Assembly: GCA_024180945.1 (NCBI GenBank)
Contig: JAKSGN010000043.1
Coordinates: forward strand, 2,294,001 to 2,358,000
DNA: 64,000 nt
Direction of reading: 5' to 3'
Source: Macrophomina tecta
Lineage: Eukaryota; Ascomycota; Dothideomycetes; Botryosphaeriales; Botryosphaeriaceae
A model generated the notes under the pieces. That model did not search any database. It saw only the letters and a list, made by a program, of their open reading frames with translations, and was not told where the DNA came from. Below are positions 12,590 through 23,820 of this stretch, piece by piece; positions within the stretch are counted from its first letter, which is position 1, and every line of letters starts with the position of its first letter. Position numbers and translations under genes: made by a program.

Positions 12590-12787
12590 TCATTTCTCGC
12601 CAAGTTCCGATACCAGTATTTCGTCGACGGTAGTCTCATCGAGTACCGTTTGCAGTCCCTGACACATTACACATGCGCCTTGAACAGTGCCATTGATACC
12701 TTGACGGACTATGATTGACGACGTGGCAGTGGCCGCGTCATTGCACCCTGGACAGAGGAGTTTCTCCGACAACGTGCGTGATCTCAT
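12590..12787 (-). CDS. Doubtful 65-aa ORF with two CxxC pairs
   Basis: A 65-residue frame starts at the ATG at 12787. It holds a CPGC pair near residue 12 and a CVMC pair near residue 39, followed by an acidic helix-like tail. The spacing could bind one zinc ion as a ribbon, but no family is recognised. It lies about 200 bp beyond the right solo LTR. It could be a small orphan gene, the last exon of a gene whose other exons I cannot find, or a relic. No intron signals were identified around it. Confidence 0.25.
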   Translation of the reverse strand: MRSRTLSEKLLCPGCNDAATATSSIIVRQGINGTVQGACVMCQGLQTVLDETTVDEILVSELGEK

Positions 12788-12799
12788 GCCTTCGCCCAA

Positions 12800-14168
12800 G
12801 GCCAAAATTTGGATACTGGCTGAGTCTTGAGAATTTTTTTCCCAACAAAAAGAAAAACATCATATGCCCAAGCTTCGGATCCCCAAACCCAGCAACGAGT
12901 TCTTTACCTCCAACATCATCGAGGACCCTATTGCTGCTGACGCCGTACGTTCTCGTGGCTAACTGGAAGACACTGTGAGAATCCGAGATCGCGCTCTTCT
13001 GCAAAAACAACCAGGCTTTGCCCCCAATCACCAGATGGGCTCATGCCCTTCCTTAACCTCCATGTAAGCGAAACCTGTTCTTCAATTTTTCGTGGCGAGC
13101 ATCCCCCCTCGGAGTGGCCCGATAGTAAGCATCGCCTATGCTGCACTGGCGAAACAGGCAGAAGTCGGACCTCTTCACTCTGTCTCTCTGCATCCGGTTC
13201 ACCAGCGCCACACGGCACTACTGCTGATTGACATGCACGCTCCCCAAGTTCCGTAACCGCGAACCTTGTGGAGCAATCTGAAATCCGTCTGCCTCTTAGT
13301 GCTTGTGAGAACGCATGGCACTGTCGATTCGAAGTGCTTCTCCGGTGATGCATTATACCTGCCCAAGCGGGGTGGCCAGGGATGCGCTCCCATTCTCGTA
13401 CGCGCATGCAAGCCCAAGTTTTTCGATATCTGTCATTTCCGGTCTTCCCCTGCTGATCGGACGTGGCGTAGCTACGGACGCCGTCATAGGCAACTCTGTT
13501 TTTTCGGTCTGGATACTTTTGTGGTCTGGGCACCGCGGCCTTAATTACACTCTATGAGCAGAAGGTAAGCTCACTGATTGCTGAATGGCCACTGGACCAA
13601 GTAAGGAACATTTATCTTGAATGCACCATCGAGAAAATGGAAGCAGGAGAAACGATAAACTTCCAGGTTCGCCTATACTCGCATTAGATCGTCCTTCTCT
13701 ACAACCTGGCAGAAGAGAGCGTCTCAGGGAATCATTCATGACAGCAGATGAAGGACAAAGGTAGAGTAACAGTCAGCATGATTACCTCCTATGAGCTCCC
13801 CTCACATCAAGCACTCTTGTGCTTCTCCTTGATGTTGTCAATGTCACTTTCCATGGACATCCCGTCCCCAGGAAAGACGGAAGAGAGACACTCTCCGAAA
13901 GGAATGAGCCCTTCATTAATACTAGTTTTACATACTCGCATGTCTGCACTACAAGCTAGGGAAAAAGAGAAGAAACCCAACGCCTACGCTATGCAATGTA
14001 ATTCCTTTCTGTCGAGCCCTTGGCTCATATCCCGCGAAACCCCTATGCATCTCCAAATCCGCCGAGAACGCAGACTAGTAAAACTTGCAGAGCAAAAAAG
14101 ACACGCCGGCGCTTCTCCCGTACAGGAAAACCAAGCCCCTGACCACCCTCCAAGCCCACCAATCCTCC
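12800..14168. other. Intergenic, no gene seen
   Basis: Open frames on both strands around 12928-13544 overlap each other without domains or usable splice sites. Nothing else is recognised up to the stop codon of the Tfb1 gene at 14169. Confidence 0.5.
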
Positions 14169-16317
14169 TCACGGGGCACCCACCTGCGTCTGCTGCGTCT
14201 GCTGCGCCAACGCGACCTGCCTGCCCAACTCCTCTCTATACGTGCCAACGGCCTTCTTAACCGCCTGAACCGTTGGCCTCATGACGCTCTCGACCTGCGC
14301 CCTGCCGCCCTTATATACGCGCTCGTCCAACGGCCGCGCCTTCTTCCCCGTCCGCGCCATCTTATCCTCGAGCCGCCTCTTCCCCTCGGCGATCAACTTC
14401 TGCCTCTCCCTCTCCGCCTCCTCCGCGACGGCCTTTACGCGCTCGACGCTGCGTTCCAGCGTCTCCACAAGCGTTCCCAGCTCTGCGGCGCGGTCGGCAT
14501 CGCCCGAGTTATACACCGCCCAGAAGTAGTGCAAGAACTCAATAGTCGTGTTGTGCGTCATCGACAGAGCGTTGACAATGGCTTCGCTAAGGCCGTATCC
14601 GCTCTGGCCGAACGGCACGACGGCAAAGGTGCCGAGGGGCGTCGAGTAATCGTGATTCTGGGCGCGACGAGCCTTGACAGCACCGAGGATCTGCGAGGTG
14701 GCGGCGCTGCGAGCGGCCTTGGTGCCGACGCGCTGGGGAGCGGGTTTCTTAGCGTCCTCGTCGCTGTCACTGAAGTCATCGACGTTGATGACGTTGTGGA
14801 GGTTGACGCCGTTTCCGCCGAGCTGGAGATGGCTGCTGTCGAGTTCGCGGCGGAGTGACTTGAGCACGTCCGACGGGACTTGTTTGGCGTAGAGCTGGGC
14901 TTCCGCTGAAGACTTGTTGTCCCGCGCAAAGAATTGCCGCTGGTCCTTGATCTTCAGCATGATGCGGTTGTCATCATCGTTCCGCTGCAGATCTCGAAGC
15001 CTCAATTGCTCCCACGTCGACTCATCCACTCCAGCTGGTGCATGCGGGTCTACATCCGCGGGGGTGACGTCCGCCATCATGGTCTCACTGACCCTGTTCA
15101 AGCTCTTCAGAATCGGGACCTTGTCGTACCCGCTCGGCCGCATCGTCAGGTCCGGCGCATTGCCCTTGCGCTGACTGTGATTCGCTTCGTTGCCCTCCAC
15201 GTCCAGAAAATGCGGCACATGGTCCACATTCAACCCCCTGGCCTTATCATTCTCCTCCGTATCGTTCAGATACTTATCAAACTTCAAATTTGTTGGATCC
15301 ATATCTGTAATCTTCTCTCCCTTCAATCTCTTATACAACCGACTCGCGAAAAACGCGCCCCAAAACTCCATCTCGCCCATCGGCGGCACGAGATCATTAT
15401 ATACCTTCCGCACCAACGGATGCTGATTAAAGATCGTCGCAATCTGCGGCCTCGTCAGATCAGTCTTGGGCGTGCCATCGTCCTCGATCTTGAACTTGAT
15501 GACCGACAGCGCATTGACAGGGCCGCGCTGCTGGCTCAACTGCACCGCGTGCGCGCGCAGCAGGTGCACGCGCGTCGACCAGAACTGCCTCGAGAAGGCC
15601 GAGTGCGTGATGGCCTCGGGCTTGCCCTTGAGCGCCTCATAGAACCGCTTCTGCGTGCCCAGATCCTTGCTCAGCAGCGAGCGCTGCAGCTCCACGTCGC
15701 CCAACAGCCGCTCGTCCGTATAGGCGCTGTCGTCGTCATCGGCAGGCCCGCCCGTGTTCGCGGCCGGTGCGCCGCCCTGGTCGCTCTTGGAGCGGTGGAG
15801 CGGTGTCTCCCCGCCGCTGCTCCCTGCTGCCGCCGGTTGCTGGCCCGTCACGGCCTTCGCAATCGCCATGGCGGCCGGCTGGCCTCCATTGTCGGGGGCC
15901 GCTGCGGGGGTGGGCGTGTTCGAGGCGGCGGCGCTGCGGGCCTTAGCGGCCTCGATGGCGGTGCGGAGCGTGTTCGTGATAGAGACCTGGTCATCGCGGG
16001 CGGTCGGGGAGGTGAAGGCGAAGACGTAGGACTCGGTCGCGACGATCTTGATCGAGACCTTGGCGCTAGTGGCAGGCGTCTGCTGGAGGTCTTTTTGCAA
16101 GCTCGCGAATCTGTCAGCCCCGCTCGTTTCATCGGGTGTGCGAGGTGAAGAAGGGTGCGAGATAGAGAGAGCACGCACTGGCAATGTCGGACACAGCTAT
16201 GGTCAGCGTCGGCGGGGCGCCGGGCGGCTGGGCGGGCGTCCACAGGACGGTGCGGTTGTCCTTGGACACGGACAGAATGCCATCCTGCTTCTTGTACGAG
16301 GCGGACACACGGGACAT
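14169..16317 (-). CDS. tfb1: TFIIH core subunit Tfb1 (p62)
   Basis: Tfb1 is a core subunit of TFIIH, acting in RNA polymerase II initiation and nucleotide excision repair in the nucleus. My model is exon 1 16317-16179 and exon 2 16090-14169, giving 686 residues. The 88-nt phase-1 intron runs GTGCGT to AAG. The join restores the conserved N-L-Q-Q-T-P-A-T-S stretch of the N-terminal pleckstrin-homology-like domain (about residues 1-105), which binds XPC/Rad4, TFIIE and acidic activators. Two BSD domains follow. The first is near 175-230, with the family's F-W pair in SRQFWSTR. The second is near 260-305, with EFWGAFFASRLY. A low-complexity linker of about 60 residues separates the PH-like domain from BSD1. 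The C-terminal third is helical and charged, as expected for the part that anchors in TFIIH. The length is typical for filamentous fungi. The start has a short leader and no competing upstream ATG in frame. Confidence 0.92.
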
Positions 16318-17051
16318 GCTGGTGTGGTGGAGGAGAGGAAATGCGAGTCCGCGCGGCGGGCCCTGCAGTAGTTGCTTTGTTCCCCGGTCGAAAGCACCTT
16401 GACTCAGGCAGACGCGTAGCGGGTGATCTGCGGTGCCTAAGGCTGAAACTTACCATCACCCGCGTCATCAATGGCTGGTGCGCCGCTAAAAGTCGTTGCC
16501 GCTCTGGGATGTGCATCCAACGAGTGGAGTTCCAACATCCGCGGAAGGATGCGCAGCATATAAAGTAGATCAGAGGGCTTTTGTTCTATTTTAAATCTCG
16601 CTACATACCACGGGCCTCCGCTCAAATATCGGATGGCATTGCACGCGCTCGAGTGTACACGGCAAAGCAACGCGGGAGCAAGAAGAAAAGTCTACTGAGC
16701 AGACAGGAAACGCAAAGTCGGTAACAGGGAAAGTTTTTTCGTTTCTACTATTCCACTCTACAGACCCCATTTTCAGGAGTTTCCTCCCATCGACCCCAAC
16801 CAAGAAGGTGTTGAGTGGCTCCAGGGCTCCGCTACTTCGGCCGAAGACACCTTGAATCGAATGCCCCCGCATCCTAGGCCCACTTTCGCGGTACCATTAG
16901 GTGTAGGATTGGCTTCTCCACAAAACGTAGGTATTGGTGTGGACGTTATGCATTTTGAGAGACCACCCTATCGTTCTCGAGGCAGAGTGAGCAGGTAGCT
17001 GAATGAAATGCGAATGCATGCCGCCATTGTCTCTAACCCCGACGCAATGCA
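16318..17051. other. Promoter side of Tfb1 and 3' side of next gene
   Basis: These 734 bases lie between the start of the minus-strand Tfb1 gene and the stop of the next minus-strand gene. Short frames on both strands show no domains. It presumably holds the Tfb1 promoter, but no specific element can be assigned. Confidence 0.5.
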
Positions 17052-18368
17052 TTAACACATGAGACAACATTTGCACGGGTTCTTAGCAACCAGCTTCAAG
17101 ATATGTTTGGCCCACTCTCTCTTCTGTTGTTCTGCAATAACCATGCATACTGCAGTCGCGATGACACACTTGTATAGCTGTGAATCTGCTAACTGCTCTA
17201 GGCCTGGTGATATGCCCGCTAAGTACGTAGATTCAATGTTGGCATGCCTCTGAAGTTGCGTATTTAAACACTCGTAGTGGCTTGGGAGATACGTCTTGAG
17301 AAGCTGCATCAGAGCGTCATGGCGGATATGTAGTATTCCCGCCTTTCTTGGTGCAGGTGAGGCAACATAGGTCGCAAGAATGACTTCGCACGTCTGAAGC
17401 ATAGCTTGCGGATATGCATTACGCGTATTCCTGAATTCTGGGGGTCTTTTCATGTGATTCTGCTCCGTACCCGGCCCTATGCTGGGGAAAACCACGACCG
17501 GTACTTCAACGACAAGCTTGAGATGGTTGAAAATAGTAGAGAAGCCCCAGAGGCCGGGATAATGGACCACACTGGTACCCTTCCAGTAGAAGTTCAGTCC
17601 TCCGTAACGGAAGGAATATCTCCGAGCTTCATGTGTGAATGGAGCATCCCAGACCAAAGATACGACGGTTGAGACTTCGAGCGGAGTAGCCTTTTCGTCC
17701 GTTTGCATATCCTTGCCCTTTCTTTCTCTGTTGACGCAACGGTGATACTCTTTGCCCGTATCACCGCAAAGCCTCACCCTCTTCACAGCATAGCCTTTGA
17801 TGAAGCCATTGGGTTGGTTGCCTCCGCGTCTAATGGCATCCCGCCGATTGGCATAGCCGTACGAAGCGCCCACCACGCCTCTTGGGTCCACGACTCCAGG
17901 TTCGTCCAGGCCATCGCAAAATTGGATTTTCCATCTTCTCCAAAACCAAGAGGTGTGAATCAGGCAGAGTGGCGGACTTTTCTTGGATTGGCCGAGGCGG
18001 AGGGTCCGCGGTGTACGGAACGGTACGTGCCCGCCAAAGATGCGAGGCTTGTGAACAAAGTATCCCGGTGCATCGATGTAAGGGTCTTTCTCGTGGGATG
18101 GACGAAGTTTCTCCTCTAGCTTTGTCTGCCACTTTCTTCTCGAGTACCTCCAGTACTCAGGCCAGAAGGGCACGACTTTATCCTTGTAGGCGTCGCGATC
18201 ATGAGAAAGGCGATAATGGAACCTGCGCTGGTGGTAGATGTGGTAGGTCGATACACTCTCCGCGGGCGTCGGGGTCGTCTGAGGTATGAAATAAGGATGG
18301 TCTAGCTCGGAGGATAGCACGTAGAAATCCCCCTTCGTCTCCTTCGTCTTGCCTTCAATGAGTGCCAT
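17052..18368 (-). CDS. Unrecognised 438-aa protein, single exon
   Basis: A clean uninterrupted frame of 438 residues begins at the ATG at 18368. I do not recognise the family with confidence. It is rich in aromatic and basic residues and has no signal peptide. The first 140 residues are dense in Tyr, Phe, Trp, His and Arg. A second aromatic beta-rich stretch (SFRYGGLNFYWKGTSVV, near residue 260) resembles the strands of Tubby/LURP-type barrels; this is an impression, not a match. The C-terminal 40 residues are hydrophobic and then basic with a CCLMC-like cysteine tail, which might be lipid-modified. Its start lies 322 bp from the start of the mitochondrial ribosome recycling factor gene, so the two may share a divergent promoter. 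Confidence 0.7.
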   Translation of the reverse strand: MALIEGKTKETKGDFYVLSSELDHPYFIPQTTPTPAESVSTYHIYHQRRFHYRLSHDRDAYKDKVVPFWPEYWRYSRRKWQTKLEEKLRPSHEKDPYIDAPGYFVHKPRIFGGHVPFRTPRTLRLGQSKKSPPLCLIHTSWFWRRWKIQFCDGLDEPGVVDPRGVVGASYGYANRRDAIRRGGNQPNGFIKGYAVKRVRLCGDTGKEYHRCVNRERKGKDMQTDEKATPLEVSTVVSLVWDAPFTHEARRYSFRYGGLNFYWKGTSVVHYPGLWGFSTIFNHLKLVVEVPVVVFPSIGPGTEQNHMKRPPEFRNTRNAYPQAMLQTCEVILATYVASPAPRKAGILHIRHDALMQLLKTYLPSHYECLNTQLQRHANIESTYLAGISPGLEQLADSQLYKCVIATAVCMVIAEQQKREWAKHILKLVAKNPCKCCLMC

Positions 18369-18690
18369 GGTTCATTGCGAGCAGGAATGCATAGGTGTAT
18401 GAGTGGGTGGCAGTGAAAAGCTGAGTCGCACGAGAAGGAATGGAGATTTTGTAAAAAGAAGCCATATCTGAAGGGGTATCAGGAAAGGTCCAGCTATCAA
18501 ACGCAACAATGTCCCGCGTTGCGCAGCCAGAAAAGGAAGGAAAAGCGACGCAGCAGCAGCAGCAGCCCGACGATCTGGCGGGGGCGATCACTCTCTCCGC
18601 ACTCTGGCGTGATTGGCCCGAGCTTTGCAAGACAGCTTCGACGAGCTTCCCGCCAGTCACTCACGCCCGCACATCTCCAAACTGCTCACC

Positions 18691-19703
18691 ATGTCTCGAC
18701 GCATTGCAACCTCCTGGAGCAAGCAGCTACCACAAGCTCTGCGTTGCGGAAACGGCCCACTCCCCCGCCTCCAGTCTGTGCCAATTGGCCCTCCCAACCA
18801 CTCTTCACAGCTAACACCACGCGCCAGAGCTCCCGCGACGTCATACCAGCGCCTCCCGACCAGCGCCTCCTCCTCCCTCTCTTCCCGCCCCTTCACGACA
18901 ACCCCCGCTCTCACCAAAAAGACCGGCAAAGCCAATCTCTCGCACGCCCGCTCCGACAGCTCCCCGCCTGTCACCGATGCCCACAGCTCCACCCCGACCG
19001 ACGAAGCCTACGACCTTTCGCAGCTGGAATCCCAAATCCTGCGCGCGATTGAGCGGCTGACACACGAGCTCGCCGAGTTGCGCGGCGGCGGCCGGCTGAA
19101 CCCGGAGCATGTCGAGAAGCTGCGCGTGACGCTGAAGCCGACGGGCAGCGCGCGCGACGGGCGAGAGACACACCGGCTGGGCGACCTGGCGCAGGTGATT
19201 CCCAAAGGGCGGGTGCTCAGCATCGTTGCCGGTGATGAGGAGGTAAGCACACAATCAAGGAACCCCCCTTCCCTCGCTGCCATCCAATACCACTTTCTGC
19301 CCCAACATGTTGAGAGAGGCATCGAGAGACTAATACGGAATCCAAACAACAGTACATCAAACCCCTCATGACGGCCATCCAGGCCTCGCCCTACTCACTT
19401 ACGCCCCAGCACCCCAAGCCCGACGCCTCGACCACCATCACCGTGCCCATCCCACCGCCGACGGGCGAGTCGCGCAGGAAGGCACTCGAGGCCGCTAAGA
19501 GGGCTGAGACAACGGCGATGCAGGCGGTGCAGAACGCGCGCGCCGCCCATCAGAAGAAGCTGCGCGCGCTCGAGGTCGGCAAGAAGGTGCGGCCGGACGA
19601 CTTGAACAAGGCGAAGAAACTGATGGACGAGACGGCCAAGAAGGGGCAGGAGGAGGTTAAGCACATTGTTGATGGGGCGAGGAAGGTGCTTGAGAGCTCT
19701 TAG
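18691..19703 (+). CDS. RRF1: Mitochondrial ribosome recycling factor
   Basis: Ribosome recycling factor acts with EF-G to split post-termination ribosomes, here in mitochondria. My model is exon 1 18691-19242 and exon 2 19353-19703, giving 300 residues. The 110-nt phase-0 intron runs GTAAGC to CAG and joins GDEE to YIKPLMTAI, which matches the family. The first 85 or so residues are rich in Arg and Ser with few acidic residues, as in a mitochondrial presequence. The RRF core then starts near residue 110. It includes RLNPEHVEKLRVTL, the GDLAQVIPKGR segment and the C-terminal PIPPPTGESR motif, followed by the long helices of domain I. The start at 18691 has a good context (CACC before ATG). An in-frame codon further upstream would only lengthen the presequence. 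Confidence 0.9.
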
Positions 19704-20205
19704 GTGGACCGTTGCTGTAAGTTTAGGTTATTTCAGCCCATTGGGGTTAGGTTTGGACGCTGGGGTTTCGGGATTCCTTGTATCAAAGGTATGTTTCCAA
19801 TGCTTTGTCTGGGCCCTTCAGAGGGTAAAGTCATGTAAGCAGCGTACGGCACATTCTGCTATATAAGAAAAATTCCATTGGGTATCCTATTTAACCGCCT
19901 CCACGTCATTTTATCATGACTCGGGGGTGACAACAGTAAGAATGCGTAAGTCGAGAGCGGAAGTCGCGCTCAGAAAAAGATAAAAGGCCGATTTCGAACG
20001 GGTCCAGGTATTCTCCAGCAATAAGCTCAGCATTGCGCAGGGGTTTGGAGCTGCGATGCTGTCGTGGTTGTGCTCAGCTGGGACTGCAGTGGCAGAAGTG
20101 AAGCTGGGGCATTGTGTTGTCCTCCCAACTGCGCGCGACAACCTATTCTGGTGTCGCCCTTCGACCACTGAGTCCAGCGCAGACACTGTCGTCGTCGCCG
20201 CCGCT

Positions 20206-20545
20206 CTAGGCGCTCTTCTTCTGCCCCGTCACCGACGCGCCGCGGTTCTGCTGCACGGTCAACCAGACGAAGCCAGCCGCAGCGATGACGCCGATGATGA
20301 CGATGTTGTCTGCAAGAAGATGTTATGATCAGCAAACACTACGCAGTAAAGTACAAGGCACAGCGATCTCGCTTACGAAGCAGGAAACTAATTAAGTCCT
20401 GGAATAGGCCCGCGACGTGCTGGAAGAAGGTGAAGATGACCGCGACGACGGACTGGAAGGCGGACAAGATTCCGTTCAGGACGTCGCCGATCAGCGAGAA
20501 GAAGGAAGCAACGAGGCTCTCGAGAGATTGAACAATGCCAGTCAT
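20206..20545 (-). CDS. Small two-exon membrane protein, 90 aa
   Basis: My model is exon 1 20545-20377 and exon 2 20309-20206, giving 90 residues. The 67-nt phase-1 intron runs GTAAGC to TGCAG. Residues 1-56 form a long hydrophobic, Phe/Val/Leu-rich stretch that could be an amphipathic or re-entrant helix pair. Exon 2 encodes a clear membrane span (NIVIIGVIAAAGFVWLTV) followed by a short polar, basic tail ending QKKSA. There is no cleavable signal peptide, so it may be tail-anchored or a two-span protein. I do not recognise a named family. The frame survives splicing, the intron has full consensus, and amino-acid use is orderly, so I consider it real. Its mRNA leader would carry a run of 25 A ending 9 bases before the ATG. 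Confidence 0.65.
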
Positions 20546-20554
20546 GGTTGAGCC

Positions 20555-20579
20555 TTTTTTTTTTTTTTTTTTTTTTTTT
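20555..20579. repeat. A25/T25 run in the leader of the small membrane protein gene
   Basis: The plus strand has 25 consecutive T. In the sense of the minus-strand gene this is 25 A ending 9 bases before its ATG at 20545. If transcription starts upstream of it, the mRNA would have a poly(A) leader, which in fungi can bind poly(A)-binding protein. It may instead be an ordinary expanded mononucleotide repeat. Confidence 0.8.
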
Positions 20580-22281
20580 GGTGGGCGGTACGCGGTAGTG
20601 GTGGTGTCGTTGGTGATTAAGGCGGCAGGTTCGCGAGTCGAGGATGTTCGAGGTGCGGATTGTCTCGAGGAACGCAAGTGAAGGGCAGTCCGCGAACAAA
20701 AGGAAAGCACCATCGTACTTGGATTCGCTGGGATGAGCTGCCAGAATGGAAGCGCATACGGCAAAATTATGTCATTCTTGTTGTGTGTCTCCTTGGCACT
20801 CCTGGTCTTGTTCTTTGACCCTGACGCGCGTGCTTACTCTTACTTGCATTCGTGTGCGCAAATGAGCGCGCGAGGTCACGCGCGTACGGGCTGCGTGTTG
20901 GGAAGGGAGCTGCGCCATTGCCCGCCGTTCCTCTTTTTCGGCACACCTCGCTGCTCGCGCTATGCGTGGAGCTAAGGCATGACGTAGTATAGGGCTGAAT
21001 GCGAAAGCGTCCCGAGTAGGTGGAATAATGGACAGGCGGGTGGCGGATTGGAATGCTGGGAGGCGAACCAATGTGATTGAGGTATGAGCGTTGCTGCAAT
21101 GCCTGGGCTTCCGTGCCTCGAAAGCTGCGACGCGTAAAGCTTCTTCGTCAGGCTTCGCTCTCCTGCTTCGCAGCGCGCAATTGCGTTTGACGGAAATGAA
21201 GCTATGGACTTTGTCTTTGCCGATCTACTAGAGCTACTGATCACGCAAAGGACCTTTGATCTTCGGCATTTGTTGAGGAGCAGTAGTCTGCGATGAAGAT
21301 GAAAGCAATTTAGGGCTCGAGAAGGTGCAGAAAGCGGTGATGTACAGGTGGTTGCGGATGGATATTCGAAATTTTGGTAAGTAATGGCAGCGGGCTGCTT
21401 GGATGAGGTGAAGAGTGTAGTTAAGTTCATCCAGAATAAGGTACATGGCGAACAACGAGTGAGTTTGGTGAGCAAACGACGTGGTAAACTTGAGGTTTGA
21501 GGTAAGCACAGCCTTTGGCAAAGAACTCGGACGCGGGAGCACCCCGAACGAGGCACCACTCACTGAAAATCCTGGCTACGTTTCTGGAGTTGCCTCATTG
21601 AATCATAAATAGGTAAGCCCGGTACGCAGAACGGCATGTTTATAGAAGTGTAGCGCGAGACAGATATGCATGATAGCCAGGACACTGGCAGAGTCTAACC
21701 AGGCTTTCAAAGCGTCGCCGAAGCCTTCCGAGAAGATATGAAAAGCTCGAAAACCGAGATTTATTTGCGGGAAGTTTCAAAGAGTTCTCCATCAACGGAA
21801 GCGACGTTCTCGCAAGCAAATTCTGGCGTCTGAACGACGAAGACTTTGATGTGATAAGGCTGGGTATGGAGCTCTGGGTGGAAACACCTCCCTGCTGACC
21901 AGTCGTATTCCCAGGTCCTCATTCAGAGCATTGCCTCGTCGCTTAGGGTGTGTGCTAAATAATTCATAGAACTTTTTTTTTTTTTTTTTTTTTTGCTTTG
22001 CTAACGCAATATGACAGAGATATAACCTTCGTGTCACGAGGCGGCTTGACCTTCGAGCCATACACAAAGGTATAATCATGCCTTGCGAAGCTGTTTAGCT
22101 CTGTCAACGCGAATACGTTTTATATCCGACCCGGCGCATTCGTGATTATTTTGCGAGGCTGCATCCCACCATTCTTGATCTGATCAGAGAGAGTTGTTTG
22201 GCGGTCAGGAGATTCAAGCAACACAAAGTTGAAATGATTGCGGGCGTAGTCCGGCAGCGATCGCAATAAATCTTATGAGAA
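20580..22281. other. Intergenic, no confident gene
   Basis: Overlapping minus-strand frames at 20972-21563 show no domain and no convincing splice structure. A run of 22 T lies at 21973-21994. Nothing else is recognised. Confidence 0.5.
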
Positions 22282-22494
22282 ATGGACTATCAACGCTGGC
22301 CGGAGGTGCAACAAATAAGCGTCAAGCTGCAAGTGATCCACTGGGTCCAACGGATGATCCTAGCAGGGATGGAGAGCCAAAGAAAGATCCTGCTCTCGCT
22401 CCAGGAGCCGCAGAACATCATGTGCATCGTCAAAAGCCAGCAGGAGATTCTGCAAGAGATCAAGCTGCTCCTGCTGCGAGTACCAGAAGCCTGA
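22282..22494 (+). CDS. Possible 70-aa coiled-coil ORF
   Basis: A 70-residue frame from the ATG at 22282 is almost wholly Leu/Ile/Gln/Glu-rich, with heptad-like spacing (KSQQEILQEIKLLLL), as in a short coiled coil. Codon choice looks orderly. It has no recognised family, no neighbouring exons I could join, and lies 3' of the minus-strand peroxidase gene. It could be a small real gene, a fragment of a longer one, or chance. Confidence 0.25.
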   Translation: MDYQRWPEVQQISVKLQVIHWVQRMILAGMESQRKILLSLQEPQNIMCIVKSQQEILQEIKLLLLRVPEA

Positions 22495-22700
22495 GGTGTC
22501 GACAGCCGGCGATGGCTTATTTGGAGATAGGAGAGTTTTGTATGAACACGACGGCGTTTGCATTCTCTATGAAAACTCTAGGCACTATCTTTTTCCTCTT
22601 AAGGCATAGGAATCTAGGTGGTATCGTCCATCTATCCGTCCCCTCTAGCTTGCGCAGTCTAACGGTCTTGAAAAAAAAAAAAAAATCTAAACCAACCAGC

Positions 22701-23820
22701 TTACAGACGTGCCCTGAACCTCTCATTCTCTTTCATGAGCGGCTCAGCCTCCTCATTAGCCTTACCCGGAGCACCAGGCAGCTCACTCTTCTTGGGCGCA
22801 GAGATGTAGCCGCCCTTGACGTTATCAGTGTTGATTACCGCACCGCTCTCATCTCTGACTATGCCCAGCTCAATCAGCTTGGCAAAGACCTTTGAGAAGT
22901 CTGCGAAAAAGGCATCCTTGTCCTCGGCATACTTCTCGACCCACGGCCGGAAGGAGGGGTCGTGCAAGAGAGCGATATCGGTGGGCAGCATCATGAGCTC
23001 CTCCTCCGAGTCCTCATCATAGTAGGCGAACTGCTTGATGCCGCTGGGGAGGGTCTTCTCTTTCCACTCGACCGAGGTCAGGAGCCTAAAGTACTGGTTG
23101 GAGAAGCGGGTGGGGTTGTTGACCCAGGCGCCGTCGAAGCCGGAGCGGTCGGCGTGGCAGCGGCCGAGGTTGTGGGCGCCGCTGAGGGCGACAATTTCCT
23201 GATCGTTGAAGCCCATGCGGTAGAAGATCCAGCGGATGTGGTCAGCGCCCTGCGCGGCGTCCGGCAGGCGGCCCCGCGGCGGCAGCTTGCTGTCGTCGAC
23301 GAAGTCGGTGCGGCCGGGCTGCCATGGGATGTCCGGGCCGCCCATCTCCTTGATGGCGACCACGCCCGCCAGCGTCCACAGATCAGAGTAGGTTATCCAG
23401 GGGTGCGCGGCCTTGATGGGCTCGAGGAAGACGCGGGCGTGCTGCAGGCCGGCATTGGCGGGGTCGCCGCCTTCAGCCTCGTAGCGCATGCCTGCACCGT
23501 TGCTGCCTCCTGTGTCAGAGTGGGCGTCGTAGGTCCCTGCGGAATGCCTGGTGTGGTTGTTAGCGGGCTGTTCGAGATGCCGTTCGTAAGACAAAAAAAA
23601 AAAAAAAAGGCTCGGGAAACTTGCTGCCCCTGGAGAGACGATGGCAGAGCCACGAACAGCAGATAAACGGCGGATTGGGCTGGAGGATGCAGGTAGCCGT
23701 AACGTACCATGCGAGACGGACGAGGACAGGCCCGGCGGAACCGTCGTCGTACTCGGGCTGGTGCAGGAGGTTCTTGACGTCGTGGCGGACGGCGTCGTAG
23801 TCGCCTGGGTTGCTGGGCAT
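22701..23820 (-). CDS. Class I haem peroxidase, cytochrome c peroxidase-like
   Basis: This enzyme reduces hydrogen peroxide using a haem. My model is exon 1 23820-23708 and exon 2 23547-22701, giving 319 residues. The 160-nt phase-2 intron runs GTACGT to ACCAG and contains a 16-base A/T run. The join restores the distal haem motif RLAWHSAGTYD, with Arg35, Trp38 and His39. The proximal His163 sits in [11 protein letters not shown]. Trp179 follows 16 residues later, as in yeast cytochrome c peroxidase (His175 and Trp191), and this favours cytochrome c or a similar protein as electron donor over ascorbate. The C-terminal [12 protein letters not shown] and EYA-like segments also match. There is no N-terminal presequence, so it belongs with the shorter, probably cytosolic or peroxisomal fungal homologues and not with mitochondrial Ccp1. 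The C-terminus (RFRARL) is not a clear peroxisomal signal. Confidence 0.9.

Noticed and set aside
14934..16148. 404-codon plus-strand frame
   Set aside because: It lies antisense to Tfb1, whose BSD and PH-like domains decide the coding strand.
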